In this document: in pieces, positions 45,630-58,012 of the stretch
Layout: each line of letters begins with the position of its first letter
Numbering within the stretch: the stretch's first letter is position 1
Assembly: GCF_033568475.1 (NCBI RefSeq)
Contig: NC_133120.1
Coordinates: 95,312,151 to 95,376,150, forward strand
Direction of reading: 5' to 3'
Source: Henckelia pumila
Taxonomy: Eukaryota; Streptophyta; Magnoliopsida; Lamiales; Gesneriaceae
Length of the DNA stretch: 64,000 nucleotides
Notes under the pieces: generated by a model
Seen by the model: the letters and a program-made list of their open reading frames with translations, nothing else
What the model was told of the DNA's origin: nothing
Database searches by the model: none
Translations under genes and position numbers: made by a program

Positions 45630-48600
45630 CTACGAGAGAATCTCGCCCTCTTCCCCGCTCAAAATTTCTTCTTCTTCTTCTTCTTCTTCTCCCCAATAAT
45701 CATCCTTTATGTACAAGCCAAGACGCTCCAGAAAGTTTCCAGAGTGACGACTGGTTCCCCATGATGCGTTGGACCCCTCTCCATCCAGAAAATCAGATGG
45801 GGAGTCGCGGCTTAACATCTCTAGGTAATTCAAAACCTCTTGGTTTTCATTGATTTCAACCGTTTTTTGCATCTGAGAAAACGGCTCCCATATATCAATA
45901 AATCAAAGTTCAAACCACTCGTATTGATATAAGTGGATATTCCAAATAAAGTAAAATAGAACCTTTTGCAACGCCATCCTGGCAGCTTCTCTTTCTCTCT
46001 CTCGTCTCATTCTTGATTCTTCTTCAACGGCTTTGATTTCTTCTTCAATTCTGGTCCTCTCTGCAAACCACATAACTTCCCGTAAATATGACGTATATTA
46101 TCAAACGATAAAAAGGCCCACATCAGCTGTAGGCTTGTACAAAAGGGCCGGTGGATACAGATGCACGATTGAAGAACACTGAAATAATCCGTAAACGTTA
46201 ACGTAATTTCATTGGTAACTTCTGTTCCAAGCGAAAAAAATTTCATAAATCATTATTGATCATCAAGAGGAAATGCCATTGCAAGTTAAAGAATGCCAAG
46301 ATACAGGTACAAAATCATAGTTTATTAAAGAAGTCCTGACCACCTTCACGTTGCTGCCTTTCCATTCTCTCTTTTTCTTGCTGCATCCTTGCAGGGTTTG
46401 ACTTCTCACCCTAGAAAATGTCGTACGCAACATATAAGTGATTAAATCAAACTACTCATCCTACCAATGTGCTACAAATTAACATCAATTATCAAAACTT
46501 CTGAGACTAGAAAAAAACAGTTACATGATCCAGTAGACTCTGATGTGTAGCCCGGAAGATAGTATCGGCAAAGCGAGTTTTTAGCATTGCAGCACGCAAA
46601 GCCTTCTTTGGAGACATTTGCAAATTTAATGGCGTCCATCCTAGAAGCAATTCAAATTCAGAGTTAACATAGAATGTTAAGAACCATGACCATGAAACTC
46701 ATGTCTGGAAACAACGTAAAATGGAGTCACAAATAAATTATCCATAGTTCATGTGCAAGCACGCTGATGTCACGTATTTTAGACAAAAACATACTTGAAC
46801 AATAGAAAGCAAAAATCTGTTATGTTTCATTCCACAGAAATGCTCAAGCAATAAATATTTTAAAGGTTTCTCCCTCACAATCAAACTCAACTAAACAAAT
46901 ATTTAATTTCCCTACAACCAACATCCAAGGAATAGATTTGTTTCAATTTGCGCAATGTTATCATTCCCATGTCAAATTAACAAAAGATATGACAGACAAG
47001 TTGGAGTCTTGCCATATTTTGGAATATAGACCACATATTAATAAGATAAACTACCTTCACCAGAAACATCAGCTGTAGCAGGGGTTGAGACGTGGTCATG
47101 GGGGCTGCTTCCTGCAAAATCAAATTATACAAAATCTTGAATCACATGAGCAAATCATTGCAAAATCACCAGCGCCATTCATATGTAGAGATAATATATA
47201 TTAGGGGAGAAAATGCTCTCACCACCAAAATCTGGGTTCAGTTTGCTTGAGTGAGATTCCATGGGATATTTCACCTCGCCATCCTGATATGTTGAGCAAA
47301 GTTGCATCAACCACTTTTCAAGCGATACACAATAAATATCAAAGTCAATGATACTTACAGATTTATCAGAACTGTCAGGTTCTGATGGTCTTTCCAACGC
47401 TATCTCTACAAGACAAAATACAATGAGTTGTTTGACTACCAAAATTTAGGTGTACAAGAAATATTAAAAATAAGAATGGAACTAACCATTAGAAGTTGAC
47501 AGAGCTGAAGCTATTTTAAGCCGCCGGCAATGGCATGACAAAGAACCACATGCAGAACATTTGGCTGCAATAGAATTGATCAATTGTTTGTGATTCGCAC
47601 AAGCAAAAGAACTTTGACAACGCTTTTCTGTGCCGTTAGGCGACGGCTAATTAGCTCTAAAGAAGAGCTAAAAGAACACTCTTTTCTAAACCACTCAGTA
47701 CCTTTCACAGCAGCTTTATTCGGTAATAGGCGCCCACTTTTTTCCATATTGGCAGGTTTGACCTGTTGAAATAAACACAGAACCAGAGAATGTCACTAAA
47801 AGCATCACAGGTAAAACTCAATTGAGATAGAAGCAAAATGACCTACAACAAAAAAGTGGTGTAAACACGCAAAGGTTTAAGGTTGCCAATTACCACAGCA
47901 TGCAAAATAGTCTCCAAAAGAAAGTTACTTTGACACCGCAACAGAACAAAATTATTACCTTCCTCCATAAAAATTATCTTACCTTATCAGCTCTCGTATC
48001 CAGAAAACATTTTACTGCTTTCTTCAACTTCCATAAAGTTTCATCCTCAGCTGCATCAAAAAAGGAAGCAATCCTTTCTTCATTCAGAGTCAAACCAAAC
48101 TTTTTGAACACAGCTCTCAAATTTCCGGTCCTCTCTCTGCTTGATAACTCCAGAAACTCTAATCTAAGCTTTTGTTTTTCCACCAATGACATAGGCCTTT
48201 TGGCAACAACATTGACAAGTGAAGAAACTTTGTCAAGGCCGATTTTATGTGTGTCTAGTCCATTACCTTTTGATGTCCGGTCAGAATCTTGGCCATCTCT
48301 TTCATCAACAAAAATGTTTTCAACATTCTTGCTCTCACTCTCTAATTTGGCCTCTATTAGTTTCCACCTCTTGTTAAAAATTCCATCTAATTCTTTTGCG
48401 AATGAATGGAAACAATTCCCAGGAGGATTATACAGCATTGCATTAGAAAAGGTCAACCTAACATCAGCAGCAAAGTCCTCTGCTCCATAGTTTGATTCAC
48501 CATCTAGTTTGCGCTTTATCGTTCCCAAATCCATAGGCTTGGTGATTATTGATAAATAATCAGGTATATTCAGCTTCACTGGATCAACTGGTTTGCTAAA

Positions 48601-48936
48601 ATGAGTTCCAAATCGGTGAATCATCAATGTTTTCAAGAGGTTAGTACACTGCTGCTTCACATTACGGTTCATCTTCTGCCTTTTCAACCTTTGACCATCA
48701 AGACGTGTCTCAGACCTTCGCTTATTACAGTCTACCGGCACACATGGCCTCACTGTATTATCTATGTCCGAAAGTTTATCTTTGACCACAGTAACTCGGT
48801 GTTCACTTTTGTGTCCGTTAGTTACTACAAACTTGATGATGTTTTGGCATGGTTTCACATCTGATTCATCCCTTATTCCTTTGGAAGTTATTTTAAACTT
48901 TAATCTGCTCTTGACTGGGTTATCCACAGCTGTCAT
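45630..48936 (-). CDS. GTE-family bromodomain transcription regulator (GTE12/GTE8-like)
   Basis: Ten coding exons on the minus strand: 48936-47983, 47762-47702, 47564-47487, 47405-47359, 47283-47223, 47111-47055, 46640-46525, 46410-46344, 46060-45963 and 45872-45630. All have GT-AG borders and fitting phases, giving 593 residues. A bromodomain covers about 94-195, with PMDLGTIKRKL and the acetyl-lysine-binding Asn170 in YNPPGN. A NET-like domain covers about 248-316. A Cys-rich patch CSACGSLSCHC follows, then the MSPKKALRAAMLKTRFADTI block typical of the GTE8-12 group, a charged coiled coil (QQEKERMERQQRE onward) and an acidic tail. The protein should read acetylated histones in the nucleus. 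A non-coding 5' exon probably lies at about 49803-49960 (donor GTAAGT at its end). The Glu run near the C-terminus comes from a GAA microsatellite. Confidence 0.92.
45668..45689. repeat. CTT/GAA coding microsatellite
   Basis: Seven or so CTT units (GAA on the coding strand) encode the Glu run in the acidic tail of the bromodomain protein. Slippage here would only lengthen or shorten the run. Confidence 0.8.
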
Positions 48937-49802
48937 CTTGGAAAACTGAAATAGCTGATACAGGAAGTGGATCAGATTCTAATGGTCATTCGCAGCCACC
49001 ATGTCCACTTGCCCCAGCAACGCACTTCACATACAGGGAAAAAATATTCATTAATATTGATTAAGTAACAGCAACATAAATGCACGCAGTAAATGGCGAA
49101 TCGACAAACCTAGCAAGCAGCCATGACATCTAAATGCTGAAACTTAGAGCTACAAGTTACAGTAAATAAATCCAGCCTCCAAAAACCAATTAGGATAACT
49201 TGCTTATGACACTGAGACATTGTAGAGAAATAAAATAGTTTCTGCCAACGGGAATAGTTTTGTTAAATTTCTTTATTATAAAATTTATGTCAATACATGA
49301 CAAAGGTCAGAGTAAGACAGGATGACAAGGGTACACCAGAGTAGGTAAAGGTACAACGGAACATACTAACAAATTTTAAATTTTCAACAATTACAAGAAA
49401 AGAAGAGAATACAACAAATCAGTGATATAAAATCTAGAATAGTTAAGCCACAATTACGCCTGCAAAATCAAGAATCAGAACATCGTGAATAAGAATAATT
49501 ATCACAAACAAATCAGCGGGTTTAGGAACAAATCGAGTCTAACAAAGTCACCAATATAAAAAAAAAACAAACAATCGAGTCATTCAGAAACACAAAATTT
49601 TTAATCCAGTAAACACATAAAAATACATCACAGGAAATAAGGAAAACTCTAGTAAAGCAATAATGAAAGTTCAACTTTCCATCGACATATATATTAAATA
49701 AAAACGCGACAAAGACCGGAACTTTCAAGGACCCAAAATTAAATAAGAAAAATAAAGAAAAAGACGCGAACATGGTTTCCTTGAAGTTGAGAATACTTAC
49801 CC

Positions 49803-49965
49803 AATACGAAATCGCGACTTCGAGAACGCAGGCTTTGCAATATTGAAAGATGAAACGCATACAAGAAGAAAGAATAAAACTGGCTTTGTGTGAGAAGGAT
49901 TGAGCGAACGAAGAGGTGAGGGGTTTTAGGGTTTTACTCCCTACCTCTTCCCCCAATCTCTATGC
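49803..49965 (-). other. probable non-coding first exon of the bromodomain gene
   Basis: The minus strand shows a strong donor GTAAGTATTC right after 49803, and the DNA upstream of the ATG-bearing exon (48937-48960) looks like an acceptor zone. The intron would be about 850 bases. Ends are approximate. Confidence 0.5.
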
Positions 49966-49978
49966 AACTCGACGCGTC

Positions 49979-50053
49979 TTTTTTTTTTTTTTTTTTTTTT
50001 TTTTGGTTTTTGTGTTTTTTTATTTTTAATAATAATAATAATAATAATAATAA
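49979..50053. repeat. poly-T tract and AAT microsatellite
   Basis: A T run of about 25 bases is followed, after a short T-rich link, by nine or so AAT units. It lies just upstream of the bromodomain gene. Confidence 0.85.
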
Positions 50054-50730
50054 TTAATATGCCCTTTATAGTTTCGGAAATTGACAAATATGCCCCCGGT
50101 GGAGAACCGGTAAAGGAGGGCAGAACTCACAGAAGAGTGTACATGGAAACCAATAATTCGTTCAGTTAATTTTGAGAAAATTAAAATTGTATTTTTGGCA
50201 TACATCATTCCTTTATAAATTTTTATTGTTATTCAATTTTAATTGGTGTAACATTATACTAATTAGCGTCGTGATTAGTGTAAAAAAAAACCTAACATAA
50301 AAATTAAAAACAAAAATATTAAAATTATACAACATATATTGTTAGAATCAAGAAGGAACAAACATGCAATTTCCTTCATATATTTTATCTAGACTAGACA
50401 ACCATCTTAAAAAAATTAAAACAGGTTTACACATTTTTCCCCTTCCTTTTTTGTTTGTGAAAATTAATTAGAAAAAAATTTAGACAGTCTAGATTTTTTT
50501 ATTAAAAATATTTGTAGCTAATTACATTAACCTTCTTGTGAAAAATCTAAAAGATATATATAAAACAACCTAAAAAATATTAATCGGTTGATGCTAATGC
50601 ATCTTCCATTTTTTAAAAATCAAACACAATTGATCACCAGTTTTTGAGTCTTTTTTCTAAAATAGCCAATGCGAGATTGAAAAAATTGAGGGTTATAACA
50701 CTGATAATTATTATAATATTTATTAATTTT

Positions 50731-50830
50731 GGATCAATGAGTTTATAAAATACCTAATAAACTCATTGATCAATAGATACCTAATAAACTAATTGATCAA
50801 TAAATACCTAATAAACTCATTGATCCAATT
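50731..50830. repeat. three short tandem repeats plus inverse copy
   Basis: Units of about 28 bases containing CTAATAAACTCATTGATC recur three times (one with AATTGATC). The stretch before them reads GGATCAATGAGTTTA, the inverse, so the whole can fold back. Confidence 0.7.
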
Positions 50831-50946
50831 TTAATGATAATTATAATTAAAATAATATAATAAGTATTAATTATATGCATATACACTATCGTGCATAATA
50901 AGCCGTCAAACAACTTATTTAACTGATCATAAGTCGGGAAGGGTCG

Positions 50947-51055
50947 ATGCTACCCTTGGGATAGCTACCCCAAGGGCAAATAAATGAACAAGATTAAATC
51001 AATATTTGGGATGCAAATGTGATTTGGTCCATTCAATCGCCCGTAGGGTAGCTAG
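50947..51055. repeat. MITE-like inverted repeat pair
   Basis: GGGTCGATGCTACCCTTGGG near the left and GCCCGTAGGGTAGCTAGCATGAAC near the right are loosely inverse, with about 75 bases between them. Confidence 0.5.
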
Positions 51056-51279
51056 CATGAACTAGTCCATAAGTCGGACCAAAATCTGGCCGAACAAATT
51101 TTAAAAACTTGCTAACTGTTTTACATAACTTAAAAGTTTTTATTCACTACTCTGAAATATTGCTGGTTTGCTTGAAAACAGAAGAGGCATGCAATAATTT
51201 CATAACATTTCAATGCTTTTTTTCTTTTATAAATCTTGTTGTCAAGACTCCAGCCTGTTTTCAACCCAAGCAGCACCTC

Positions 51280-51287
51280 TATAAATA
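51280..51287 (+). promoter_or_regulatory. TATA box of the GDSL gene
   Basis: TATAAATA lies 113 bases before the start codon at 51393, a normal plant distance allowing an untranslated leader of about 80 bases. Confidence 0.65.
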
Positions 51288-51392
51288 CCTTAATTGGCTT
51301 TCCTTCTTGCCTCACACTACATAGCTTCCACATAGTAGCTAAGCTAAGCAGTACACAAATTACTTGACTTGCATACACATATTGTTTTACAA

Positions 51393-53365
51393 ATGGGTGG
51401 TGGGTTTAGAACATGGATGGCGGTGGTTGTGGCGGCTGTAGTGGCGGCGCTGAATGTTCATCACGTGGCGGCGCAACCCCAAGTGCCATGTTACTTCATT
51501 TTTGGTGATTCGTTGGTGGATAACGGGAACAACAACAACATCGAATCGTTGGCAAGAGCTAATTACTTTCCGTATGGGATTGATTTTCCCGGTGGCCCAA
51601 CCGGAAGGTTCAGCAACGGCAAAACCACCGTCGATGAGCTCGGTAAGCTCTGTTGATTCCTTTCTCGCCCACAGCGGCCGAGCCATGCACGTTGATGGCG
51701 CGCCACTCGGGCTCGGCTCGATTTTTTTAAAAAAAATTTGTATATATAGTTTTGAATAATTTAAATAAATTTGGTGTTAGTTCGGACAACCCGATTCAAA
51801 ATATAAAAAGATTTGATAGCTTAAAAGTTTAGCTTGGTAGACTAAAAATCATGACTATGCTGTTGTTCGCCGGTAACTTTTATTTTATATTTGTAAATTA
51901 ACATTTATTTCAGCACAATTGAAAATATTTTAAGATAATAAGTCAACAAAAAATTAATGAACTTGCTTTTTTTTGCTAACTTGTCTTGATCATCATAATC
52001 AATGTGGGTACGAACAATTACTAAATTTATTCACAAACCCATGTGAGAAGAATCCTCCCAATTAACTTTCGCATTTATTAATTTTTAACATGGCAAATTT
52101 ATTTATTGGTACAAAAATTCGCATTAATTTGGCCACGTGCAGCGGAGCTATTGGGCTTTGAAGATTACATACCCCCTTACGCCACCGCCCGTGGCCAAGA
52201 CGTACTAAGAGGAGTAAACTATGCTTCCGCCGCCGCCGGAATCAGACAAGAAACTGGCGGACTGTTGGTAAGAATTAGTCGCTATATATATTTAACATTC
52301 AATTTTAAGCTAAACCCGAAAAATATATACTAGTATTCTTAAGTTGGTACTTACATTAATAATTATAAACTTAGGGTGCGAGAATTGATTTCACGGAGCA
52401 AGTGAATAACTACAAGAACACTGTCGCCCAAATAGTCGATATATTTGGTAACCAAGATGAAGCATCCAAGTACTTGGGCAAATGCATCTACTCAATCGGA
52501 GTGGGCAGCAACGACTATCTCAACAACTATTTCATGCCTCTTTACTACACAACCGCCCGTCAGTACTCGCCGGAACAATACGCCGATGCTCTCATTCAAC
52601 AATATTCAGTCCAAGTAAAGGTAAATAAGTTTCCACTAGCTTTTATTATTGTGTAAAGATCATATGAAACTTCTAATATATTTTTTTTGCTTTTTTTATC
52701 ATGAATTTCTTGTTGGTATAGACTTTGTACGAATTTGGAGCAAGGAAGTTCGTCTTAACTGGAGTGGGCCAAATCGGGTGCAGCCCATATGAGTTGGCCC
52801 AAAATAGCCCAGATGGTTCCACATGTGTAAGCAGAATTAACGAGGCTGATCAGATATTTAACAACAGATTGAGGTCCTTAGTTGATAATTTCAACACTGA
52901 TTTGCGGGTTGCGCGATTTATTTACATCGACGTGTACGGCATCTTTCAGGATTTAATGGATAACCCCTCAGATTTCGGTAATTACGCAAACACCCCTCAT
53001 TCAATTTTTCATGTATCCCATATATATATTTTTTTCCCTTTTTTTAAAAACGAAATGTATATAATATTATTAAAGAAGTAAATTTTTGTTCTAAAATTTT
53101 TGACTAGCTAGCTTCTATTTTTTTATTGGATTCAGGGTTTAGGGTGACAAATGCAGCATGCTGTGGACTGGGGAGGAACAATGGCCAACTGAGATGTCTC
53201 CCAATGCAAGTTCCATGTCTGGATAGGAACGACTATTTGTTTTGGGATGCTTTCCATCCTTCCGAAGCTGCAAATATCATAATCGCGAGGAGATCATACA
53301 ACGCTGAAAAGGGATCCGATGCATATCCTTATGATATTAATCGCTTAGCCCAAGCTCAACTCTGA
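51393..53365 (+). CDS. GDSL esterase/lipase, secreted
   Basis: Five exons, 51393-51642, 52143-52267, 52375-52620, 52722-52977 and 53136-53365, with GT-AG borders and fitting phases, give 368 residues, the family norm. Residues 1-28 form a hydrophobic signal peptide ([11 protein letters not shown]) ending near VAAQ. Block [15 protein letters not shown], holds the catalytic Ser40. Block [13 protein letters not shown] supplies Gly and Asn171 for the oxyanion hole. Block V WDAFHP supplies Asp330 and His333. All catalytic residues are present, so it should be an active hydrolase of ester bonds in the wall or extracellular space; its substrate cannot be told. The first ATG in frame was chosen because it places the signal peptide at the N-terminus. 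It converges on the MADS gene, with stops 694 bases apart; from memory the same neighbour type lies next to AGAMOUS in Arabidopsis. Confidence 0.94.
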
Positions 53366-54059
53366 GATATCGTTTGGTTTAAAGGATAAAATAATTGTCC
53401 GACTGAAGAGAAATATGGTTCATGAGTACTGTTCTTTCGGATACATTTAGTGCATGAAGTACTGTTGTTATCTTGTGTGGCATGGAAATCTTCACTTTGA
53501 TCATCTATCATATTATACATTTCATTACTACTAGATTTGATTGAATTTGAGGTAATATATAGAAACATGCTGAGTCCAATAACACTTGAAACATGTCATC
53601 TTATTCATCGTAGGCAGAAACAAGGTCCAAGAATACAACAAAGTACTCATAAAATAGACAATATCCGTTTCATAGTATCATGACAACATATATAGATAAA
53701 TATTTATTACAAGCTACACTTACTCAGTTAACATAATACGACTCGGATCACTCCATTTGATATCTGCATGCTCACCTTCTTAATTACTTAAAAGCCAGAA
53801 ATATAATACCTTGCAAGAAACAGGAACAGGAGAAATACCATGGCTTCTGTTGCACCATCAGCTGTCGGAAAATACGAGAAAATTGTTATTGCATTTAATT
53901 TCTATATATAGCTGTTACATAGCATGTGTGTTTGTTTGGATCCAAAACTATTCAAACTTAACTAGTTTAGTATATGCATATAAACACAAACTGGCTTAAT
54001 TCTAATGGTGTTTAGATAGAAAAAAATGGGGATATTGTTTGATGAAAAGTAGTGTATAC
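53366..54059. other. convergent 3' spacer of GDSL and MADS genes
   Basis: Presumed 3' untranslated DNA of both genes. The stop of the MADS gene overlaps a perfect donor (GTAAGTATAC on the minus strand), so a last intron and non-coding exon may lie here, as in other AGAMOUS-clade genes. Confidence 0.5.
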
Positions 54060-57000
54060 TTACACTAACTGCAGAGATGGCGGGTCTTGACGAGGGTAAT
54101 GATCATTATCCTGATGCAATTCATTGACTTGAAGGTAGTTTCGAGCATCAAATGGCTGGGGCGGAACGAGTTGGTCATACTCGGAAGCACTTGCTGGCAT
54201 CAAATTCATGTGCTGTTGTTGGGCTCTCTCAGTTTCAGCTATCTTCACAGTTCATCCAAAAACAAATTGTGAATCGATCAATCCAATGTGCATACATACA
54301 AACATGTATTAAATTTTACCAATTCATCTCCCAAACATTAGCAACAAATGGATATATATGATGTTATATATTAGTGTACCTTTGCTCGAAGGTACTGGTT
54401 ATTGTGATGTAAGTCGATCTCCTGCTGCAAGTCATCAGCAAGCTAAGAATTCAAATACATGTTAGCAACAGAAAAATATATTATATGATCACTTACTTAC
54501 CCTCTTCTGCATGTACTCGATTTCAGAAAAAAGCAGCTCATTCTGCAACAAATTGATGTCGGACACACATTATATCAATAACAACAATTCAATATTCTCC
54601 ATTCAAAAACTGATTTAAATTTCGAAAAATAAAAAAAGTTATATCTTCATTCATGTTCATATATTCGTCTATCGACCTTTTTGGATCGAATTCTGCTAAT
54701 GCCTCTTTCAACCTTAGTCTCCAGATTCTTGAGCTCCCTCAGGTTTAAACCTCCTAAAGACTCACCAATCATGTTCCTGAATCAAAACATGAATATGGTC
54801 CAAATGTAATAATCAACTACAATAACATTATTGGGGAAAAAATGTATATATGTATACTTGAATTGTTCACCATGCACCTGTTATGGTTCTGCAAATTACT
54901 GATCTGCGCACGCAGTTTCGATGCTTCTTGCTGGTAATACTGAGTGTTGGCTTCAGCAACAGACCCATTGTTTGAGGAATCTGTGGATGCTTTCTTGTAC
55001 CTTTCGATGGTCGTTTTCACACTGCACCAGTCACATTATATGGTCATTATATATACAACAAGCTAATTTTGAGATAACAGTAGTACTGATCATTTTCAAG
55101 AAATTTGAGTTTAAAATGTTGAAGTCTCTGGTAATATCAACAATATTTCTTCAAAATGTTCTTTTTTTTTTTTTTAAATAACTCTAAGATTTTAAAGGGA
55201 GGGGCATAGCCTTATGTACAATGGACAAAAACCAATGGGGAAAAGGCATGAACAATTTACAATCCAAAAGGGAGTGTGGAAATTCGTTCAGATTGATTCT
55301 GCAGTCCATTCCAAAGGTCTAATTTGACATGATTTAATGAATTGAACCCAACACAGCAGACACCTAGCTATATATCTCTCTCCTTACTTTCTGCTACCTT
55401 AATTCCGTCGAGCCACTGATTGGCTGCCATTGCCAAGCTGGCACTCATCAATCTTCATTATTCAATTGGCTCATTTTTCCAAATTTATTACTATGGTTGC
55501 AAGTAAAGCCCCTCTCATATGTACATATATCTAAATATAACTGTACTTATTCATACTACAAATATATATTAGTGAAATTCACCACATGTATATGGTGGAT
55601 ATATTTGTTGTATATATATATCACTTTTAGGCATTTGATGCATGTGAATATTCTTGGTTAAATAGAATGACATGAAAAGTGAAAAACACCAATACTTATA
55701 CATGAAGCAGACCTATTTTGAACACGAACTTTCACTTTTCCACCCCTACAGTATTCGTTCAAATGTTTTATTAAATTAATTATTTGGTTTTCCGAAATTT
55801 TTTGAAAACTAAAATTCCCATTCTTATTTTAAGATATGTTATTCCATATAGCATAAAATTTTAAAAATAAAAACTTGTTTGATCATTCATAATTATATTT
55901 TGCAAATCCATCAAATTAGCCTTGACCTAGCAAGGCAATAAAAAGTGGGAATTAAGTAATGCATATTACACACGTATAACACAAAATTAAACTACCATCA
56001 AACGATCTCACTAGTCGATTTGTGAGACGGATCACCTATCAAGTATCGACCCGTCTCATGTGAGACCTGCTCCATGATATACTTATATTGTAAATTATTC
56101 AAGTTGATTCTCACCAAAAAATACTTGTGAATAAATTCAGAAATCTCCTATTGGCTGGCAGAAGCCGTACCTTACGTATCTATATATACCTATACATATA
56201 GTTTTGTACGTAAATTTTCAGAACCTAAGGCAGGCATTCTCATTGGTTAGCTAATTAGTGTTTCAGTTCCGTTCATTTACTTCTTTCCTCTTTTGGTTAC
56301 AAAGTTTTCAGAAGCTTAGTGAAAGCCTTAAACTGAGATGGCACAAAGAAAACGGGTTCAGTACTTAATTTTTACACCGTCGCGGAACCTTTTTTTTTTT
56401 AGCTGTGTGATGTTGTGAAGGAAGTGGGGGAAGATGGAAAAAAAATTGAGTATCGATGGTGACATATTAAAAACTGCATTTTGTCAGAAATCAAGAACAA
56501 GAAAATCTGAATGTGACGTGACCAAAGATTCTTGTAATTGAGATAAATTTATCTACTTCGACTTTCGGTTCTAACTAAAAAAGGATACCTACGGTTAGAT
56601 TCCAAGAACAAGAAAATCAAGCCAAAAGTAACAAGTAAATTGGGTTGGATTCATTCTAAAGTTTGCTGGGATTGAGTTGCTGAAGTATATAATATTGATC
56701 TGTGCTAGCAAGAAAGACCCCCTCTCCGGGTATGTGAAAAGACAAGAAAGACCTGTGTCGTTTAGAATATTTATATTGTCCGAATTACATAGCTAGGGTG
56801 TTAAAAAATTAAGGAAAAAAACCCATCAAAATTAGACTGATTTCTTCAACTACACACACCCTTCTGTGCTTATATGTTATATATGTCCAAAAGATCTGTG
56901 CTTGGGTACATAGGTGCAAAAGTAGAGCTATTTAGGGTTAATTAGAGTTCAATCTTGGTAATTACTTTGAAAAAACTTAATAAACATCTCCAAATTTAAA

Positions 57001-58008
57001 AGAAAAAGAAACCCTAATAAGGGTTGTAAGAGTTATGTTGACATCTTTTCTGGCAGAGTCCTTTTTCTTTGCCTTGCTGATGCAAAAAAACTGACTTGCT
57101 ATTAAAGAATTGTTCAAAGGAATTGGATGGATTGGCAAATGAGAGCTCGACAACTTGAGAATAGTCCTCTCCCATAGCCTTTGAGAAGAAGAAAATATGG
57201 CTCTCAAATATAATTTGAGAACTGATCTCAAATTTTTTTGTATTAATGTATGTATGGCTTCAAATTTTCCATTTCTTGCTGACAACAACTATACATTTGT
57301 CTTTTGCAAGAGATCTATGCATTTAAAAGAAACCCTCGTAAAGCACAGTGAAATGAACAAATTAGGAAAACAAAAGAAAGACAAACAAATCCATGTCAAG
57401 AAAAAAAAAAAAAAAAACAAATGTTTTCACTGTACGTAACATGATTATGTCGATGGTGTCCAAAATCTTCCCCAAAAATTTGGTTTAGCAAGATCTCAAA
57501 AAGAGGAGGTCACAGATTTTAGCTAATTAAGTTCCCCTTTTAGATGGACACGAGAAAATGAGAGAAAGAAGCATCCAAGATCCATCGTTTCCTTACAGAC
57601 AAAACAAGAAAAGAAAAGGCAAAAACTTAGAGACAAGCGCCTCCTGAGCAGTTTCCATAGAAGAAAAACCAGCCCAGATCCTCCAAGATAGTTAAATTTT
57701 AGTTAAACCCTTTTTTTTTCATCTTTTTGTAATCTTGATGTTTTTCGCCACACAAAATTTGTACTTTTTTCCTTTTACCTGTTGTTTGCATACTCGTAGA
57801 GACGGCCTCGGTTTGAGAAGACAATTAGAGCAACCTCAGCATCACAAAGCACCGATAATTCATAGGCCTTCTTCAGCAGACCGTTGCGGCGTTTGCAGAA
57901 GGTCACCTGTCGATTCGTCGTGTTTTCGATCCGCTTGATCTCGATCTTCCCCCTCGCAATCTTCCTCTGGGGAGACAAATCCCTTGCTTGCTCATTGTGG
58001 AATTCCAT
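54060..58008 (-). CDS. PLE: AGAMOUS-clade MADS-box transcription factor, PLENA/SHATTERPROOF-like
   Basis: Six coding exons on the minus strand: 58008-57779, 55021-54878, 54776-54677, 54542-54501, 54421-54380 and 54242-54060, with GT-AG borders and fitting phases, give 246 residues. An N-terminal extension ([16 protein letters not shown]) precedes the MADS domain (about 19-75), then the I region, the K coiled coils (about 95-175) and a C-terminal tail with the AG motifs ending in LQLV. Class C/D MADS proteins form tetramers with SEPALLATA proteins and specify stamens, carpels and fruit margins. The extension, [17 protein letters not shown] and [11 protein letters not shown] resemble Antirrhinum PLENA more than FARINELLI as I recall them. 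MADS position 1, normally Gly, is Ala. The I and first K segments share one 144-bp exon (see findings). An upstream in-frame ATG at 58035 would add nine hydrophobic residues; I prefer 58008. Confidence 0.92.
55022..57778 (-). promoter_or_regulatory. large first coding intron of the MADS gene (AGAMOUS intron-2 equivalent)
   Basis: At 2757 bases this is by far the longest intron in the window. It sits at the same place as the regulatory second intron of AGAMOUS, which carries LEAFY and WUSCHEL sites. A motif cluster at 55395-55440 fits that role. The rest is AT-rich, with no gene or large element. Confidence 0.6.
55413..55432. promoter_or_regulatory. CCANTG / CCAATCA cluster (LEAFY-type sites)
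   Basis: Within 20 bases lie CCACTG (55413-55418), TGATTGG, i.e. CCAATCA on the other strand (55417-55423), and CCATTG (55427-55432). CCANTG is the LEAFY core, and the CCAATCA box is one of the conserved blocks reported for AGAMOUS second introns. The surrounding bases are more GC-rich than the intron average. Confidence 0.55.
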
Positions 58009-58012
58009 TGAT

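Larger units (their letters stand above)
50054..51270. other. AT-rich spacer between divergent bromodomain and GDSL genes
   Basis: No gene. It holds a nest of about 28-bp repeats at 50750-50826 (TACCTAATAAACTCATTGAT-type units, three copies) that also pair with an inverse copy just upstream (GGATCAATGAGTTTA near 50731). A MITE-like inverted pair lies at 50947-51055. Confidence 0.6.

Noticed and set aside
47584-48490. Plus-strand frames across the bromodomain gene
   Set aside because: They are shadows of the minus-strand exons, which have domains and proper splice borders.
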